Origin: Treponema sp.
GTDB lineage: Bacteria > Spirochaetota > Spirochaetia > Treponematales > Breznakiellaceae
Direction: 5' to 3'
Length of the DNA: 8,197 nucleotides
Assembly (NCBI GenBank): GCA_031288575.1
Contig: JAITRD010000233.1
Span: 1 to 8,197, forward strand
The notes beneath the pieces were generated by a model that did not search any database, had not been told where the DNA came from, and saw nothing but the letters and a program-made list of their open reading frames with translations. Of the stretch, positions 1 through 7,247 are shown one piece after another. The position numbers and the translations under genes are program-made. Position 1 is the stretch's first letter; every line of letters begins with the position of its first letter.

Positions 1-1320
1 AACGCCCTGGAGATAAACAGGGAAAAACAGGGGGAAGCGGCGGGGCATCCGGTGGTTATAGAGGTATTGCAGCATATCGGGGACAACCGGGTACGCTGCG
101 TCGCCATGGAAGCCACCGAGGGGCTTTCCCGGGGTTTGGAGGTAAGGGACACGGGGAGTCCGATCCGGGTGCCTGTGGGAGAGGCCGTCCTGGGAAGGAT
201 GTTTAACGTTATCGGGAACCCCATCGACGACCGGGGGCCCTTTACTGCCGGGGAATACGCCTCCATCCACCGGAGCGCCCCAAGTTTTGCCGATCAGCGG
301 CCTGCCACGGAAGTTTTTGAGACGGGAATCAAGGTTATAGACCTGATCGCCCCCTACGCCAAGGGGGGCAAGATCGGCCTCTTCGGCGGCGCCGGGGTGG
401 GGAAAACCGTGGTCATCATGGAGCTTATCAGGAACATCGCCACCGAACATTCCGGCTATTCGGTCTTCTCCGGGGTGGGGGAACGGTCCCGGGAAGGGGC
501 CGATTTATGGAAGGAGATGAACGAGTCCGGGGTGGCGGAAAAGACCGCCCTGGTTTTCGGTCAGATGAACGAACCCCCGGGAGCCCGGATGCGGGTAGCC
601 TTAACGGGGCTTACCATGGCGGAACATTTCCGGGACGAGGGGGGCCAGGACGTGCTCCTCTTTGTTGACAATATCTTCCGGTTTATCCAGGCCGGCGCCG
701 AGGTTTCCGCCCTCCTGGGCCGCATCCCCAGCGCCGTGGGTTACCAGCCCACCCTGGCTAACGAAATGGGGTCCCTCCAGGAACGGATCGCCAGCACCTC
801 CCGGGGTTCCATTACCAGCGTCCAGGCGGTATACGTCCCCGCCGACGACTTGACCGATCCCGCCCCGGCCACCACCTTCGCCCACCTGGACGCCACCACG
901 GTATTGTCCCGGAAGATCGTGGAGCTGGGGATCTACCCCTCGGTGGATCCCCTGGGTTCCACTTCCCGGATCCTGGACCCCGCCGTGGTGGGGGAGGAAC
1001 ATTATCAAATTGCCCAAAAATGCCAGCAGACCCTCCAGCGTTACAAGGAACTCCAGGACATTATCGCCATTTTGGGCATGGACGAGCTTTCCCCGGAGGA
1101 TAAATTGCTGGTGTCCCGGGCCCGGAAGATCCAGCGCTTTTTCAGCCAGCCCTTCTTTGTGGCGGAACGGTACACCGGCATCCCCGGCCGTTATGTGCCG
1201 GTTCATGAAACGGTCCGGGGCTTTAAGATGATCCTGGACGGCGAATGCGACGCTGTCCCGGAACAGGCCTTTTTTATGGCCGGAAATATCGACGATGTAT
1301 TGGAAAGGGCCAAACCCTGA
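1..1320 (+). CDS. atpD: F-type ATP synthase subunit beta (5'-truncated by window edge)
   Basis: Catalytic beta subunit of the F1 sector of ATP synthase. It binds ADP and phosphate and makes ATP, or hydrolyses ATP to pump ions, as part of the alpha3-beta3 head on the cytoplasmic side of the membrane. The reading frame is open from base 1 and begins mid-protein (NALEINREKQGE...), so a GTG at 52 is an internal valine codon and not the start. Compared with E. coli AtpD from memory, roughly 25-30 N-terminal residues lie outside the window. Visible motifs are the Walker A loop GGAGVGKT (385-408, lysine codon 403-405), the catalytic glutamate in GERSREG (codon 481-483), the Walker B strand ending in LLFVD (655-669), the SALLGR and PSAVGYQPTL segments, and SQPFFVAE near the C-terminus. 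The torque-loop DELSEED motif reads DELSPED (1081-1101). The frame is intact to the TGA stop, which overlaps the atpC start. Identification is secure. Confidence 0.98.
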   Translation, partial: NALEINREKQGEAAGHPVVIEVLQHIGDNRVRCVAMEATEGLSRGLEVRDTGSPIRVPVGEAVLGRMFNVIGNPIDDRGPFTAGEYASIHRSAPSFADQRPATEVFETGIKVIDLIAPYAKGGKIGLFGGAGVGKTVVIMELIRNIATEHSGYSVFSGVGERSREGADLWKEMNESGVAEKTALVFGQMNEPPGARMRVALTGLTMAEHFRDEGGQDVLLFVDNIFRFIQAGAEVSALLGRIPSAVGYQPTLANEMGSLQERIASTSRGSITSVQAVYVPADDLTDPAPATTFAHLDATTVLSRKIVELGIYPSVDPLGSTSRILDPAVVGEEHYQIAQKCQQTLQRYKELQDIIAILGMDELSPEDKLLVSRARKIQRFFSQPFFVAERYTGIPGRYVPVHETVRGFKMILDGECDAVPEQAFFMAGNIDDVLERAKP

Positions 1321-1739
1321 TGGCAAAATTTTATTCCTTTGAGGTGCATACCCCCCACCGGCTCTTTTATTCCGGCTCCGTGGAGGGAATCATCCTCACC
1401 CTGACCGACGGGGAAATCGGCGTTTTTGCGGATCATTCCTTTTTTACCGCCCCGGTTGTTACGGGGTCCCTGAAAATAAAAGACAGCCGGGGCCTGTGGC
1501 AAACCGCCTTTATCAGCAGCGGCATCCTGGAAGTAAAAAGCCATAAAACGGTCCTCATGGTGGAGGCCGCCGAATGGCCCCATGAAATAGACCGGGGCCG
1601 CGCCCTGGCCGCAAAACAGCGGGCCGAAAACGCCCTGGAAACGGGGATGTTTAAATTTGAAACCCTTTCCGCCAGGGAAGAACTTAAACGGGCGGAAAGC
1701 CGCTTAAAGGTATCGGAACAACAGGACAAAGCAACATAA
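1320..1739 (+). CDS. atpC: F-type ATP synthase subunit epsilon
   Basis: Epsilon subunit of the F1 central stalk, which couples rotation to catalysis and in many bacteria inhibits ATP hydrolysis through its C-terminal helices. The protein is 139 residues, the usual family length. Residues 1 to about 85 form the N-terminal beta-sandwich, including the family-typical DGEIGVFADHS (canonically DGEIGILPGHAP-like) and an ISSGILEV strand. The remainder carries the helical hairpin, with the recognisable EIDRGRALAAKQRAENAL helix and a second charged helix (REELKRAESRLK). The start chosen is the ATG at 1320, which shares its A with the TGA stop of atpD (TGATG), a common sign of translational coupling. 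The frame is open further upstream, but that part overlaps atpD in another frame and does not resemble the family. A GGAAAGGG stretch at 1302-1309 could serve as the ribosome binding site. This gene is usually last in the atp operon, as it appears to be here. Confidence 0.95.
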   Translation: MAKFYSFEVHTPHRLFYSGSVEGIILTLTDGEIGVFADHSFFTAPVVTGSLKIKDSRGLWQTAFISSGILEVKSHKTVLMVEAAEWPHEIDRGRALAAKQRAENALETGMFKFETLSAREELKRAESRLKVSEQQDKAT

Positions 1740-1773
1740 GCCTGCTACGGAGCCGGCGGGAGAAATTTTATTT
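1740..1773 (+). other. Short atpC-uxaB intergenic gap, no terminator visible
   Basis: These 34 bases are the only spacer between the ATP synthase genes and the uronate genes. I see no stem-loop followed by a T-run, no -35/-10 pair of good quality, and no palindrome resembling a GntR- or LacI-type operator. The 3' half is AT-rich (AAATTTTATTT) just before the uxaB ATG. The gap contains a Shine-Dalgarno sequence at 1758-1763. This is consistent with read-through transcription from atpC into uxaB, although a promoter inside atpC cannot be excluded by eye. Confidence 0.6.
1758..1763 (+). promoter_or_regulatory. Ribosome binding site of uxaB
   Basis: GGGAGA lies 10 bases upstream of the ATG at 1774 and supports that codon as the start, matching where homologous tagaturonate reductases begin relative to the IQFGEGNFLRAF motif. 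Confidence 0.7.
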
Positions 1774-3249
1774 ATGGAACAGATAACAAAGAAGGAAAAA
1801 CCGGTCCCGCGGCCGGAAAGGGTTATTCAATTCGGGGAAGGGAATTTCCTGCGCGCCTTTGTGGACTGGCAAATAGACATTATCAACGAAAAAGCCGGTT
1901 TTAACGGAAACGTGGTAATCATCCAGCCCCTGGAGCAGGGCATGGGGGATGTGATAAACGCCCAGCGGGGGCTTTATACTACGGTATTGCGGGGAGTCCA
2001 AAGGGGCAAAACCCTTGAGGAATTCCGGCCTATCCGCGCGGTAAGCCGCTGCGTGAACCCCTACTCCCGGTTTGACGAATACATGAAATGCGCGGAAAAT
2101 CCGGATCTGCGTTTTGCGGTTTCCAATACCACCGAAGCCGGCATAGCCTATAACGCCGGCGACCGCCTTTCGGACCGGCCCCAGCGTTCCTTTCCCGGCA
2201 AGGTAACGGCTTTTTTATACCGGCGTTTTGAGTTTTTCCGCGGCGATCCCGCAAAGGCCCTGGTGTTTATCCCCTGCGAGCTAATCGACAAAAACGGCGA
2301 CAAACTTAAAGAGCTTGTTGGGCGCTACGCAAAAGAATGGGACCTGGGCGGGGATTTTATTGCCTGGCTCGGGGCCTGCGACTTTTGCAACAGCCTGGTT
2401 GACCGGATTGTCCCCGGTTACCCGAAGGAGGAGGCCCCCTCCATTTACGAAAAACTCGGCTACGAAGACAAACTTTTGACGGCGGCGGAGATTTTTCATC
2501 TCTGGGTAATCGAAACCAAAAAGGATTATAGCGCCGAAATTCCCTTTGTAAAGGCGGGGCTCAACGTAATCTGGACAGGGGACATGAGTTTCTACCGCAC
2601 CAGAAAGGTGAGGATATTAAACGGCGCCCATACCTCCATAGTTCCCGCGGCGTACCTCTGCGGCCTGGACACGGTGGAACAATGCACCCAGGACCCGCTG
2701 ATGACCAAATTGCTGGAAAAGGGCATTTTTGAGGAAATCATTCCGTCGATGGACGGCAATAGGGAGGAGTTGGTCAAATATGCCCATGAGGTGCTTGAAC
2801 GTTTTGCCAATCCCTATATCAAACACCTGCTTCTTTCAATAACCCTGAATTCGGTGTCAAAATTTAAGACCAGGGTGCTTCCTTCCCTGACCGGCTATAT
2901 TTCCAAAACCGGAAAACTGCCGCCGGTTCTGACCTTTTCCCTCGCCGCGCTTATCGCCTTTTACAACGGCGGCAACCTCAGGGGACGGGAATTAACCGGC
3001 AGCAGAGAGGGTGTCCCCTATCCCATTCAGGATGATGAAGAAATAGTAAAATATTTTGCCGCCCTTTACCGCGAAGAGGCGGACAGCATGGAAGCGAGGG
3101 CAAAAAAAATCTCCCATGCCCTGCTGTCCTGTACCGGCTGGTGGGATGAGGATCTTACCCGCTATGCGGGGCTGGAAGATGCCGTCGCGGCCCATCTCGC
3201 CGCGGTTTGGGCCGGGGGCATTAAAAAGGCAATAGAGGGACTTGTGTAG
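1774..3249 (+). CDS. uxaB: Tagaturonate reductase (altronate oxidoreductase)
   Basis: Cytoplasmic NADH-dependent enzyme that reduces D-tagaturonate to D-altronate, the second step of galacturonate breakdown. It belongs to the polyol-specific long-chain dehydrogenase (mannitol dehydrogenase) family. The 491-residue length is close to the 483 of E. coli UxaB, and similarity to remembered E. coli sequence runs end to end. The N-terminal Rossmann domain starts with RVIQFGEGNFLRAF (16-29) and includes SNTTEAG (117-123). PCELIDKNGDKL follows mid-protein. The family catalytic motif KxxxxNxxH is present at K278, N283 and H286 (KVRILNGAH). The C-terminal helical domain includes NPYIKHLLLSI and LTFSLAALIAFY, then a slightly longer loop than in E. 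coli before YPIQDD. Fructuronate or mannitol dehydrogenases are relatives, but the residue pattern and the adjoining uxaA and uxaC favour tagaturonate. The stop is 3 bases before uxaA. Confidence 0.95.
   Translation: MEQITKKEKPVPRPERVIQFGEGNFLRAFVDWQIDIINEKAGFNGNVVIIQPLEQGMGDVINAQRGLYTTVLRGVQRGKTLEEFRPIRAVSRCVNPYSRFDEYMKCAENPDLRFAVSNTTEAGIAYNAGDRLSDRPQRSFPGKVTAFLYRRFEFFRGDPAKALVFIPCELIDKNGDKLKELVGRYAKEWDLGGDFIAWLGACDFCNSLVDRIVPGYPKEEAPSIYEKLGYEDKLLTAAEIFHLWVIETKKDYSAEIPFVKAGLNVIWTGDMSFYRTRKVRILNGAHTSIVPAAYLCGLDTVEQCTQDPLMTKLLEKGIFEEIIPSMDGNREELVKYAHEVLERFANPYIKHLLLSITLNSVSKFKTRVLPSLTGYISKTGKLPPVLTFSLAALIAFYNGGNLRGRELTGSREGVPYPIQDDEEIVKYFAALYREEADSMEARAKKISHALLSCTGWWDEDLTRYAGLEDAVAAHLAAVWAGGIKKAIEGLV
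3235..3240 (+). promoter_or_regulatory. Probable ribosome binding site of uxaA, inside uxaB
   Basis: GAGGGA near the end of uxaB lies 12 bases before the ATG at 3253. The spacing is a little long, but it is the only purine-rich candidate and supports tight coupling of uxaA to uxaB. Confidence 0.5.
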
Positions 3250-3252
3250 CCT

Positions 3253-4782
3253 ATGGGCGGAATTGCGGGCGGAAAATCGAAGATTTTTATTATCAATAAC
3301 CGTGATAATGTCGCCCTTGCCCTCGGGGAAATAAAAAAAGGGGAAGCCCTGTTTTTGGCGGATCCCTGCCTCGAAATAACCGCGGCGGAGGATATTCCCC
3401 CGGGGCATAAAATCGCAATCCGGGATATTGAGCCCGGCGAAGGGATCATCAAATACGGTTTCCCCGTCGGCGCCGCCGTTGCCGGGATTAAAAAGGGCGC
3501 CCACGTGCATACCCACAACGTCCGGACCCTGCTGTCCGAAGGGCCGGACTACCAGTACCGGCCCTTTTCCCCCGCCGGCGGATCAGGGGCGGCTGTCCCC
3601 GAAATCCGGGCCTTCCGCCGCAAGGACGGGCGTATCGGCATACGCAACGAAATCTGGATTATTCCTACCGTAGGGTGCGTCAATAAAACCGCCGAAACCC
3701 TGGCGCGTTGGGCGGAAAGGGAGTTCCGGGGGATTAATATCGACGGAGTCTATGCCTGGACTCACCCTTACGGCTGTTCCCAAATGGGCGGCGATCATGA
3801 AACAACAAAAACAATCCTCGCGGACCTCGCAAAGCATCCCAACGCGGCGGCGGTGCTGGTGCTTTCCCTGGGCTGTGAAAACAATACCCTTGAGGGTTTT
3901 AAAGAAGCCCTGGGGGAATACGCGGGGGATACGGAACGTATAGCCTTCCTGGTTACCCAGGATTGTGAGGATGAAATTGCCGAAGCAAAAACCCTGCTGG
4001 CCGCCCTTGCGTCCCGGGCGGCAAAGGCGCAACGGGAGCCGGCAAAGCTTTCGGAACTGATAGTCGGCCTTAAATGCGGCGGTTCGGACGGCCTTTCGGG
4101 CATCACCGCCAATGCCCTGGTCGGCCGGGCCTGTGATGCCATTACCGGCATGGGCGCTTCCGCCATACTTACCGAGGTGCCCGAAATGTTCGGGGCGGAA
4201 CAAATGCTCCTGAACCGCTGCGAAACCAAGGAACTTTTTGACCAAACCCTTGCGCTCATCGCGGATTTTAAGGAATATTTCCGCTCCCATAATCAAGTCG
4301 TATATGAAAACCCTTCCCCGGGCAACAAAGCGGGGGGCATTACCACCCTGGAAGATAAGTCCTGCGGGTGCGTGCAAAAGGGGGGGAGCCTGGCTCCGGT
4401 ACGGGGGGTTTACCGTTACGGCGAACAGGTCCCGCCCGGCAAGGGGGGGATACTGCTCCTGGAAGGGCCGGGCAACGACATTGTTTCCTCCACCGCAATG
4501 ACCGCCGCCGGCGCCCAGCTTATCCTCTTTACTACCGGCCGGGGAACGCCCCTGGGCGCCCCGGCGCCCACCGTAAAAATCGCCAGCAATTCCGCCCTGG
4601 CCCGGAAAAAGGCGGGCTGGATCGATTTTGACGCCGGGGCGGTCCTTAATTCCGGCCTTGAAGATTCATGCCTTAAACTCCTGAAGCTGATTACCGAGAT
4701 TGCATCGGGGGAGAAGAAGACGCAGAATGAGCAAAAGGGATACCGTGAAATCGCTATCTTCAAAAACGGCGTAACCCTTTAA
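3253..4782 (+). CDS. uxaA: Altronate dehydratase
   Basis: Fe(II)-dependent enzyme that dehydrates D-altronate to 2-keto-3-deoxygluconate. The protein has 509 residues against 495 in E. coli UxaA and aligns from memory over its whole length. An N-terminal SAF domain (about residues 10-100) begins KIFIINNRDNVALALG and contains HVHTHN. The large dehydratase domain of the galactarate/altronate family follows, with GRIGIRNEIWIIPTVGCVN (Cys142), THPYGCSQ (Cys175), SLGCENN (Cys208), KCGGSDGLSGITAN (Cys275), LTEVPEMFGAEQ, ENPSPGNKAGGITTLEDKS and FTTGRGTPLG. The protein ends FKNGVTL, almost identical to the E. coli end. The first nine or so residues (MGGIAGGKS) extend beyond the E. coli start, but no later ATG exists before the conserved region. 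Galactarate dehydratase is the nearest alternative; the two-domain layout and the neighbours point to altronate. Two runs of seven G lie within the gene, with the frame intact. Confidence 0.95.
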   Translation: MGGIAGGKSKIFIINNRDNVALALGEIKKGEALFLADPCLEITAAEDIPPGHKIAIRDIEPGEGIIKYGFPVGAAVAGIKKGAHVHTHNVRTLLSEGPDYQYRPFSPAGGSGAAVPEIRAFRRKDGRIGIRNEIWIIPTVGCVNKTAETLARWAEREFRGINIDGVYAWTHPYGCSQMGGDHETTKTILADLAKHPNAAAVLVLSLGCENNTLEGFKEALGEYAGDTERIAFLVTQDCEDEIAEAKTLLAALASRAAKAQREPAKLSELIVGLKCGGSDGLSGITANALVGRACDAITGMGASAILTEVPEMFGAEQMLLNRCETKELFDQTLALIADFKEYFRSHNQVVYENPSPGNKAGGITTLEDKSCGCVQKGGSLAPVRGVYRYGEQVPPGKGGILLLEGPGNDIVSSTAMTAAGAQLILFTTGRGTPLGAPAPTVKIASNSALARKKAGWIDFDAGAVLNSGLEDSCLKLLKLITEIASGEKKTQNEQKGYREIAIFKNGVTL

Positions 4783-4791
4783 TTTTTATAC

Positions 4792-4797
4792 AAGGAG
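4792..4797 (+). promoter_or_regulatory. Strong ribosome binding site of uxaC
   Basis: AAGGAG is 9 bases upstream of the ATG at 4807 in the 24-bp uxaA-uxaC gap. It decides for this ATG over the in-frame ATG at 4831, which has no comparable site. It is one of the best Shine-Dalgarno matches in the window. Confidence 0.85.
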
Positions 4798-4806
4798 ATA
4801 CACTTT

Positions 4807-6261
4807 ATGGGAAAAACAGGAAAAGCTTTTATGGACGACGATTTTTTGCTGGAGACCGAAACCGCCCGCGGCCTGTACCGCCAGGGGGCAAAGGACGAAG
4901 CTATCTTTGACTATCACTGCCATCTTGCCCCGTCCCTGATCGCCGAAAACAAACAATTCACCGACCTTGCCGAAATCTGGCTTGGGGGGGATCATTACAA
5001 ATGGCGGGTGATGCGGGCAATGGGAATCGACGAATCCCTCATCACCGGCAGCGCCCCGGCTTACGAAAAATTCCTTGCCTGGGCGCGGACCGTGGAAGAC
5101 CTGATCGGCAATCCCCTCTACCATTGGACCCACCTGGAACTCCAGCGTTATTTTGACATTCACGAGCCCCTCACCGTAAAAAGCGCCCCCGCCATCTGGG
5201 AAAAAGCGAATGCCCTGCTGCAAACGCCGGAGCTTTCGGTCAAGGGCATTTTTGAAAAATTTAAGGTCCATGCCGTAGGCACTACCGATGATCCGGCGGA
5301 TTCCCTTGAGTTTCACCAGGCAATAGCCGCGGGGAAAGCCCCAATCGGGAAAATCGCCACCCGGGTCATTCCGTCCTTCCGGCCCGACAGGGCCTTGAAC
5401 ATCAATTTGCCGGGCTTTGCGGCCTATATTGAAACCCTGTCCAAGGCAAGCGGCAGCCCGATAAACTCCCTTTCCGACTGTTTAGCGGCCCTGGAAAAAC
5501 GGCTCGATTATTTTACCGCCCAGGGCTGCCGCGCCTCGGATCACGGCCTGGACTATCCGCCCTTTATCCTTGCGCCGGACGCGGAAACCGATAAAACCTT
5601 CCGGGACGCTTTGGCGGGAAAAGCGGTGTCCCAGGAAGCGGCGGAGGCCTATAAAACCAGGATGTTAAGCGCCCTTGCCGGCTATTACGCGAAACGGGGC
5701 ATTGTCATGCAACTGCATTTTTCCGCAATCCGCAATAACAATGAACGGATGCTCAAGCTGCTGGGGCCCGACACCGGCTACGACGCGACCCATGACCGGG
5801 AAGAAAGCGCAAACCTTGCGGGCTTGCTCAATTATATAGAATCCTCCGGGGAAAAATCCTCCCTTCCCAAGACCATACTCTACAGCCTTAACCCGAAGGA
5901 TTATTACCCCCTGGCAACCATCATGGGCGCCTTCCAGGACAATTACGCAAAATCCGAGAACCGAAGCGGCATCCGGGGCAAGATGCAGCTCGGTTCCGCG
6001 TGGTGGTTCTGCGATCACCGGGACGGCATAACCGAGCAGATGCGGCTCCTGGCCAATGTGGGGGTACTGCCGCTTTTTGTGGGGATGCTCACCGATTCCC
6101 GCAGTTTCCTCTCCTATCCCCGCCATGAGTATTTCAGGCGCATACTCTGCAATCTTATCGGAAACTGGGTTGAAAACGGGGAGTATCCCGCGGATATGGA
6201 TAAATTAACGGAAATAGTCCGTAAAATTTCCTTTGAAAACGCCAGAGAATATTTTGGTTAG
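4807..6261 (+). CDS. uxaC: Uronate (glucuronate/galacturonate) isomerase
   Basis: Cytoplasmic isomerase of the amidohydrolase superfamily that converts D-galacturonate to D-tagaturonate and D-glucuronate to D-fructuronate, the entry step of the pathway. It has 484 residues (470 in E. coli UxaC) and matches the family throughout. FDYHCHLAP supplies the HxH metal-binding pair of the first barrel strand (H37, H39). GGDHYKWRVMRAMGI, NPLYHWTHLELQRYF, VGTTDDPADSLEFH (D161, D162), LPKTILYSLNPKD and LGSAWWFCDHRDG follow in the family order. LTDSRS (428-433) and YPRHEYFRRIL lie near the C-terminus. The start is set by the strong Shine-Dalgarno at 4792; the E. coli protein begins near the second methionine. 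Because the enzyme accepts both uronates, it could also feed a glucuronate branch, but no uxuA or uxuB is present here. One run of seven G (4984-4990) occurs in frame. Confidence 0.97.
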   Translation: MGKTGKAFMDDDFLLETETARGLYRQGAKDEAIFDYHCHLAPSLIAENKQFTDLAEIWLGGDHYKWRVMRAMGIDESLITGSAPAYEKFLAWARTVEDLIGNPLYHWTHLELQRYFDIHEPLTVKSAPAIWEKANALLQTPELSVKGIFEKFKVHAVGTTDDPADSLEFHQAIAAGKAPIGKIATRVIPSFRPDRALNINLPGFAAYIETLSKASGSPINSLSDCLAALEKRLDYFTAQGCRASDHGLDYPPFILAPDAETDKTFRDALAGKAVSQEAAEAYKTRMLSALAGYYAKRGIVMQLHFSAIRNNNERMLKLLGPDTGYDATHDREESANLAGLLNYIESSGEKSSLPKTILYSLNPKDYYPLATIMGAFQDNYAKSENRSGIRGKMQLGSAWWFCDHRDGITEQMRLLANVGVLPLFVGMLTDSRSFLSYPRHEYFRRILCNLIGNWVENGEYPADMDKLTEIVRKISFENAREYFG

Positions 6262-6264
6262 GAG
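6260..6264 (+). promoter_or_regulatory. Ribosome binding site overlapping the uxaC stop codon
   Basis: AGGAG begins within the TAG stop of uxaC (6259-6261) and is 8 bases upstream of the aldolase ATG at 6273. This is a typical arrangement for translational coupling and fixes the aldolase start. Confidence 0.8.
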
Positions 6265-6272
6265 CGGTCATC

Positions 6273-7238
6273 ATGGAAAAGATAATCGAAGAAATTGGTA
6301 AAATCGGCATTGTGCCGGTGATCAAAATTGACGACGCCGAAAAGGCGGTCCCCCTGGCCCAGGCATTGAAGGAGGGGGGCATTCCCTGCGCGGAGGTTAC
6401 CTTCCGCACCGCCCAGGGCGAGGAAGCGATCCGCCGCATCCGCCGGCAGATGCCGGAGATTCTCCTGGGCGCCGGCACGGTGCTTACCACGGATCAGGCG
6501 GACCGGGCCATAGACGCCGGCGCCGGTTTTATCGTGAGCCCCGGCTTTAACCCCCGGGTGGTAGCCCACTGCCGGAAACGGGGCATTCCCATTACCCCCG
6601 GCTGTTCCAATCCTTCGGACATGGAGGCGGCCCTGGAAGCGGGCCTTGAGGTGGTCAAGTTTTTCCCCGCCGAACCCGCCGGAGGCCTCAATTATATCAA
6701 AGCCATAGCCGCCCCTTATCCGGGCCTGAAATTCATACCGACCGGCGGAATCAACGCCGGCAATATCGGGACCTACCTCTTATACGAAAAGATCCATGCC
6801 TGCGGCGGTTCATGGATGGTAGAGGCCGGGCTCATCAACGCCGGAAAATTTGATCAAATCACCGCCCTTTGTAAGGAAGCGGTAAAAAGGGCCCATGGTT
6901 TTTCCATGGTTCATATCGGAATCAACGCTAAAAGCGAAGAGGAAGCCCGCAAGGCCGCCGCGTTTTTTGAAATCTTTTTCGGCTTTTCACCGGAGGAGGG
7001 GAAAAAATCCATCTTCGCCGGGGAGGGGATCGAGATTATGAAATCCCCCTACCTGGGCAGGAACGGGCACATCGCCATCGGGGTAAACCAGACGGCCCGC
7101 GCCAGGGCCTGCCTTGAACAGGCGGGCCTCGCCTTTAACGAGGACAGCGCCGTTCCCGACGGCAAGGGGGGGCTCAAAGCCATCTACCTTGCGGATGAAA
7201 TCGCCGGCTTTGCGGTCCATCTGGTTCAAAAAAAATAG
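6273..7238 (+). CDS. KDPG/KHG aldolase fused to C-terminal VOC (glyoxalase-like) domain
   Basis: Class I aldolase that splits 2-keto-3-deoxy-6-phosphogluconate into pyruvate and glyceraldehyde 3-phosphate; relatives also act on 4-hydroxy-2-oxoglutarate. Residues 1 to about 207 form the Eda-type barrel: IGIVPVIKI, EVTFRT (E41 and R45, matching E. coli E45 and R49), GAGT (66-69), VSPGFNP, VVKFFPAE with the Schiff-base lysine K129, PTGGI and GGSWMV. E. coli Eda is about 213 residues, so the 321-residue protein carries an extra domain of about 110 residues. That region starts MVHIGIN and contains GIEIM, GHIAIGV and GFAVHLV, the strand pattern of a vicinal-oxygen-chelate fold. Candidate metal ligands are H214, E254 and H266. 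The position usually held by the last glutamate is H316. The function of this domain is unknown to me. There is no frameshift or internal stop at the join. I recall similar fused aldolases in anaerobic bacteria but could not check. Confidence 0.92.
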   Translation: MEKIIEEIGKIGIVPVIKIDDAEKAVPLAQALKEGGIPCAEVTFRTAQGEEAIRRIRRQMPEILLGAGTVLTTDQADRAIDAGAGFIVSPGFNPRVVAHCRKRGIPITPGCSNPSDMEAALEAGLEVVKFFPAEPAGGLNYIKAIAAPYPGLKFIPTGGINAGNIGTYLLYEKIHACGGSWMVEAGLINAGKFDQITALCKEAVKRAHGFSMVHIGINAKSEEEARKAAAFFEIFFGFSPEEGKKSIFAGEGIEIMKSPYLGRNGHIAIGVNQTARARACLEQAGLAFNEDSAVPDGKGGLKAIYLADEIAGFAVHLVQKK

Positions 7239-7241
7239 GAG
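7237..7241 (+). promoter_or_regulatory. Ribosome binding site of kdgK overlapping the aldolase stop codon
   Basis: AGGAG begins inside the aldolase TAG stop (7236-7238) and is 6 bases from the ATG at 7248. An ATG at 7244 is out of frame with the kinase, so 7248 is the start. The layout repeats that of the uxaC-aldolase junction. Confidence 0.75.
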
Positions 7242-7247
7242 CAATGT

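Noticed and set aside
52..54. GTG as the start of atpD
   Set aside because: The frame is open to base 1 and the upstream residues (ALEINR...) match the beta-subunit N-terminal region, so the gene begins before the window and this is an internal valine.
601..1326. 241-codon antisense open frame opposite atpD
   Set aside because: It is the complement of a highly conserved F1 beta region; its openness follows from codon bias of the sense gene.
1740..1773. Rho-independent terminator after atpC
   Set aside because: The GC-rich part does not fold into a paired stem by eye, and the following AT-rich part is short and is not a T-run directly after a stem.
3583..4377. 264-codon antisense open frame opposite uxaA
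   Set aside because: It is a mirror of a strongly conserved gene with G/C-biased third positions; the translation has no recognisable family pattern.
4238..4631. Small plus-strand open frames of 87 codons each inside uxaA
   Set aside because: They lie wholly within the conserved dehydratase domain in other frames, and their arginine/proline-rich translations are typical of out-of-frame GC-rich DNA.
7244..7246. ATG at 7244 as the kinase start
   Set aside because: It is out of frame with the PfkB protein; the ATG at 7248 gives the family N-terminus with correct Shine-Dalgarno spacing.
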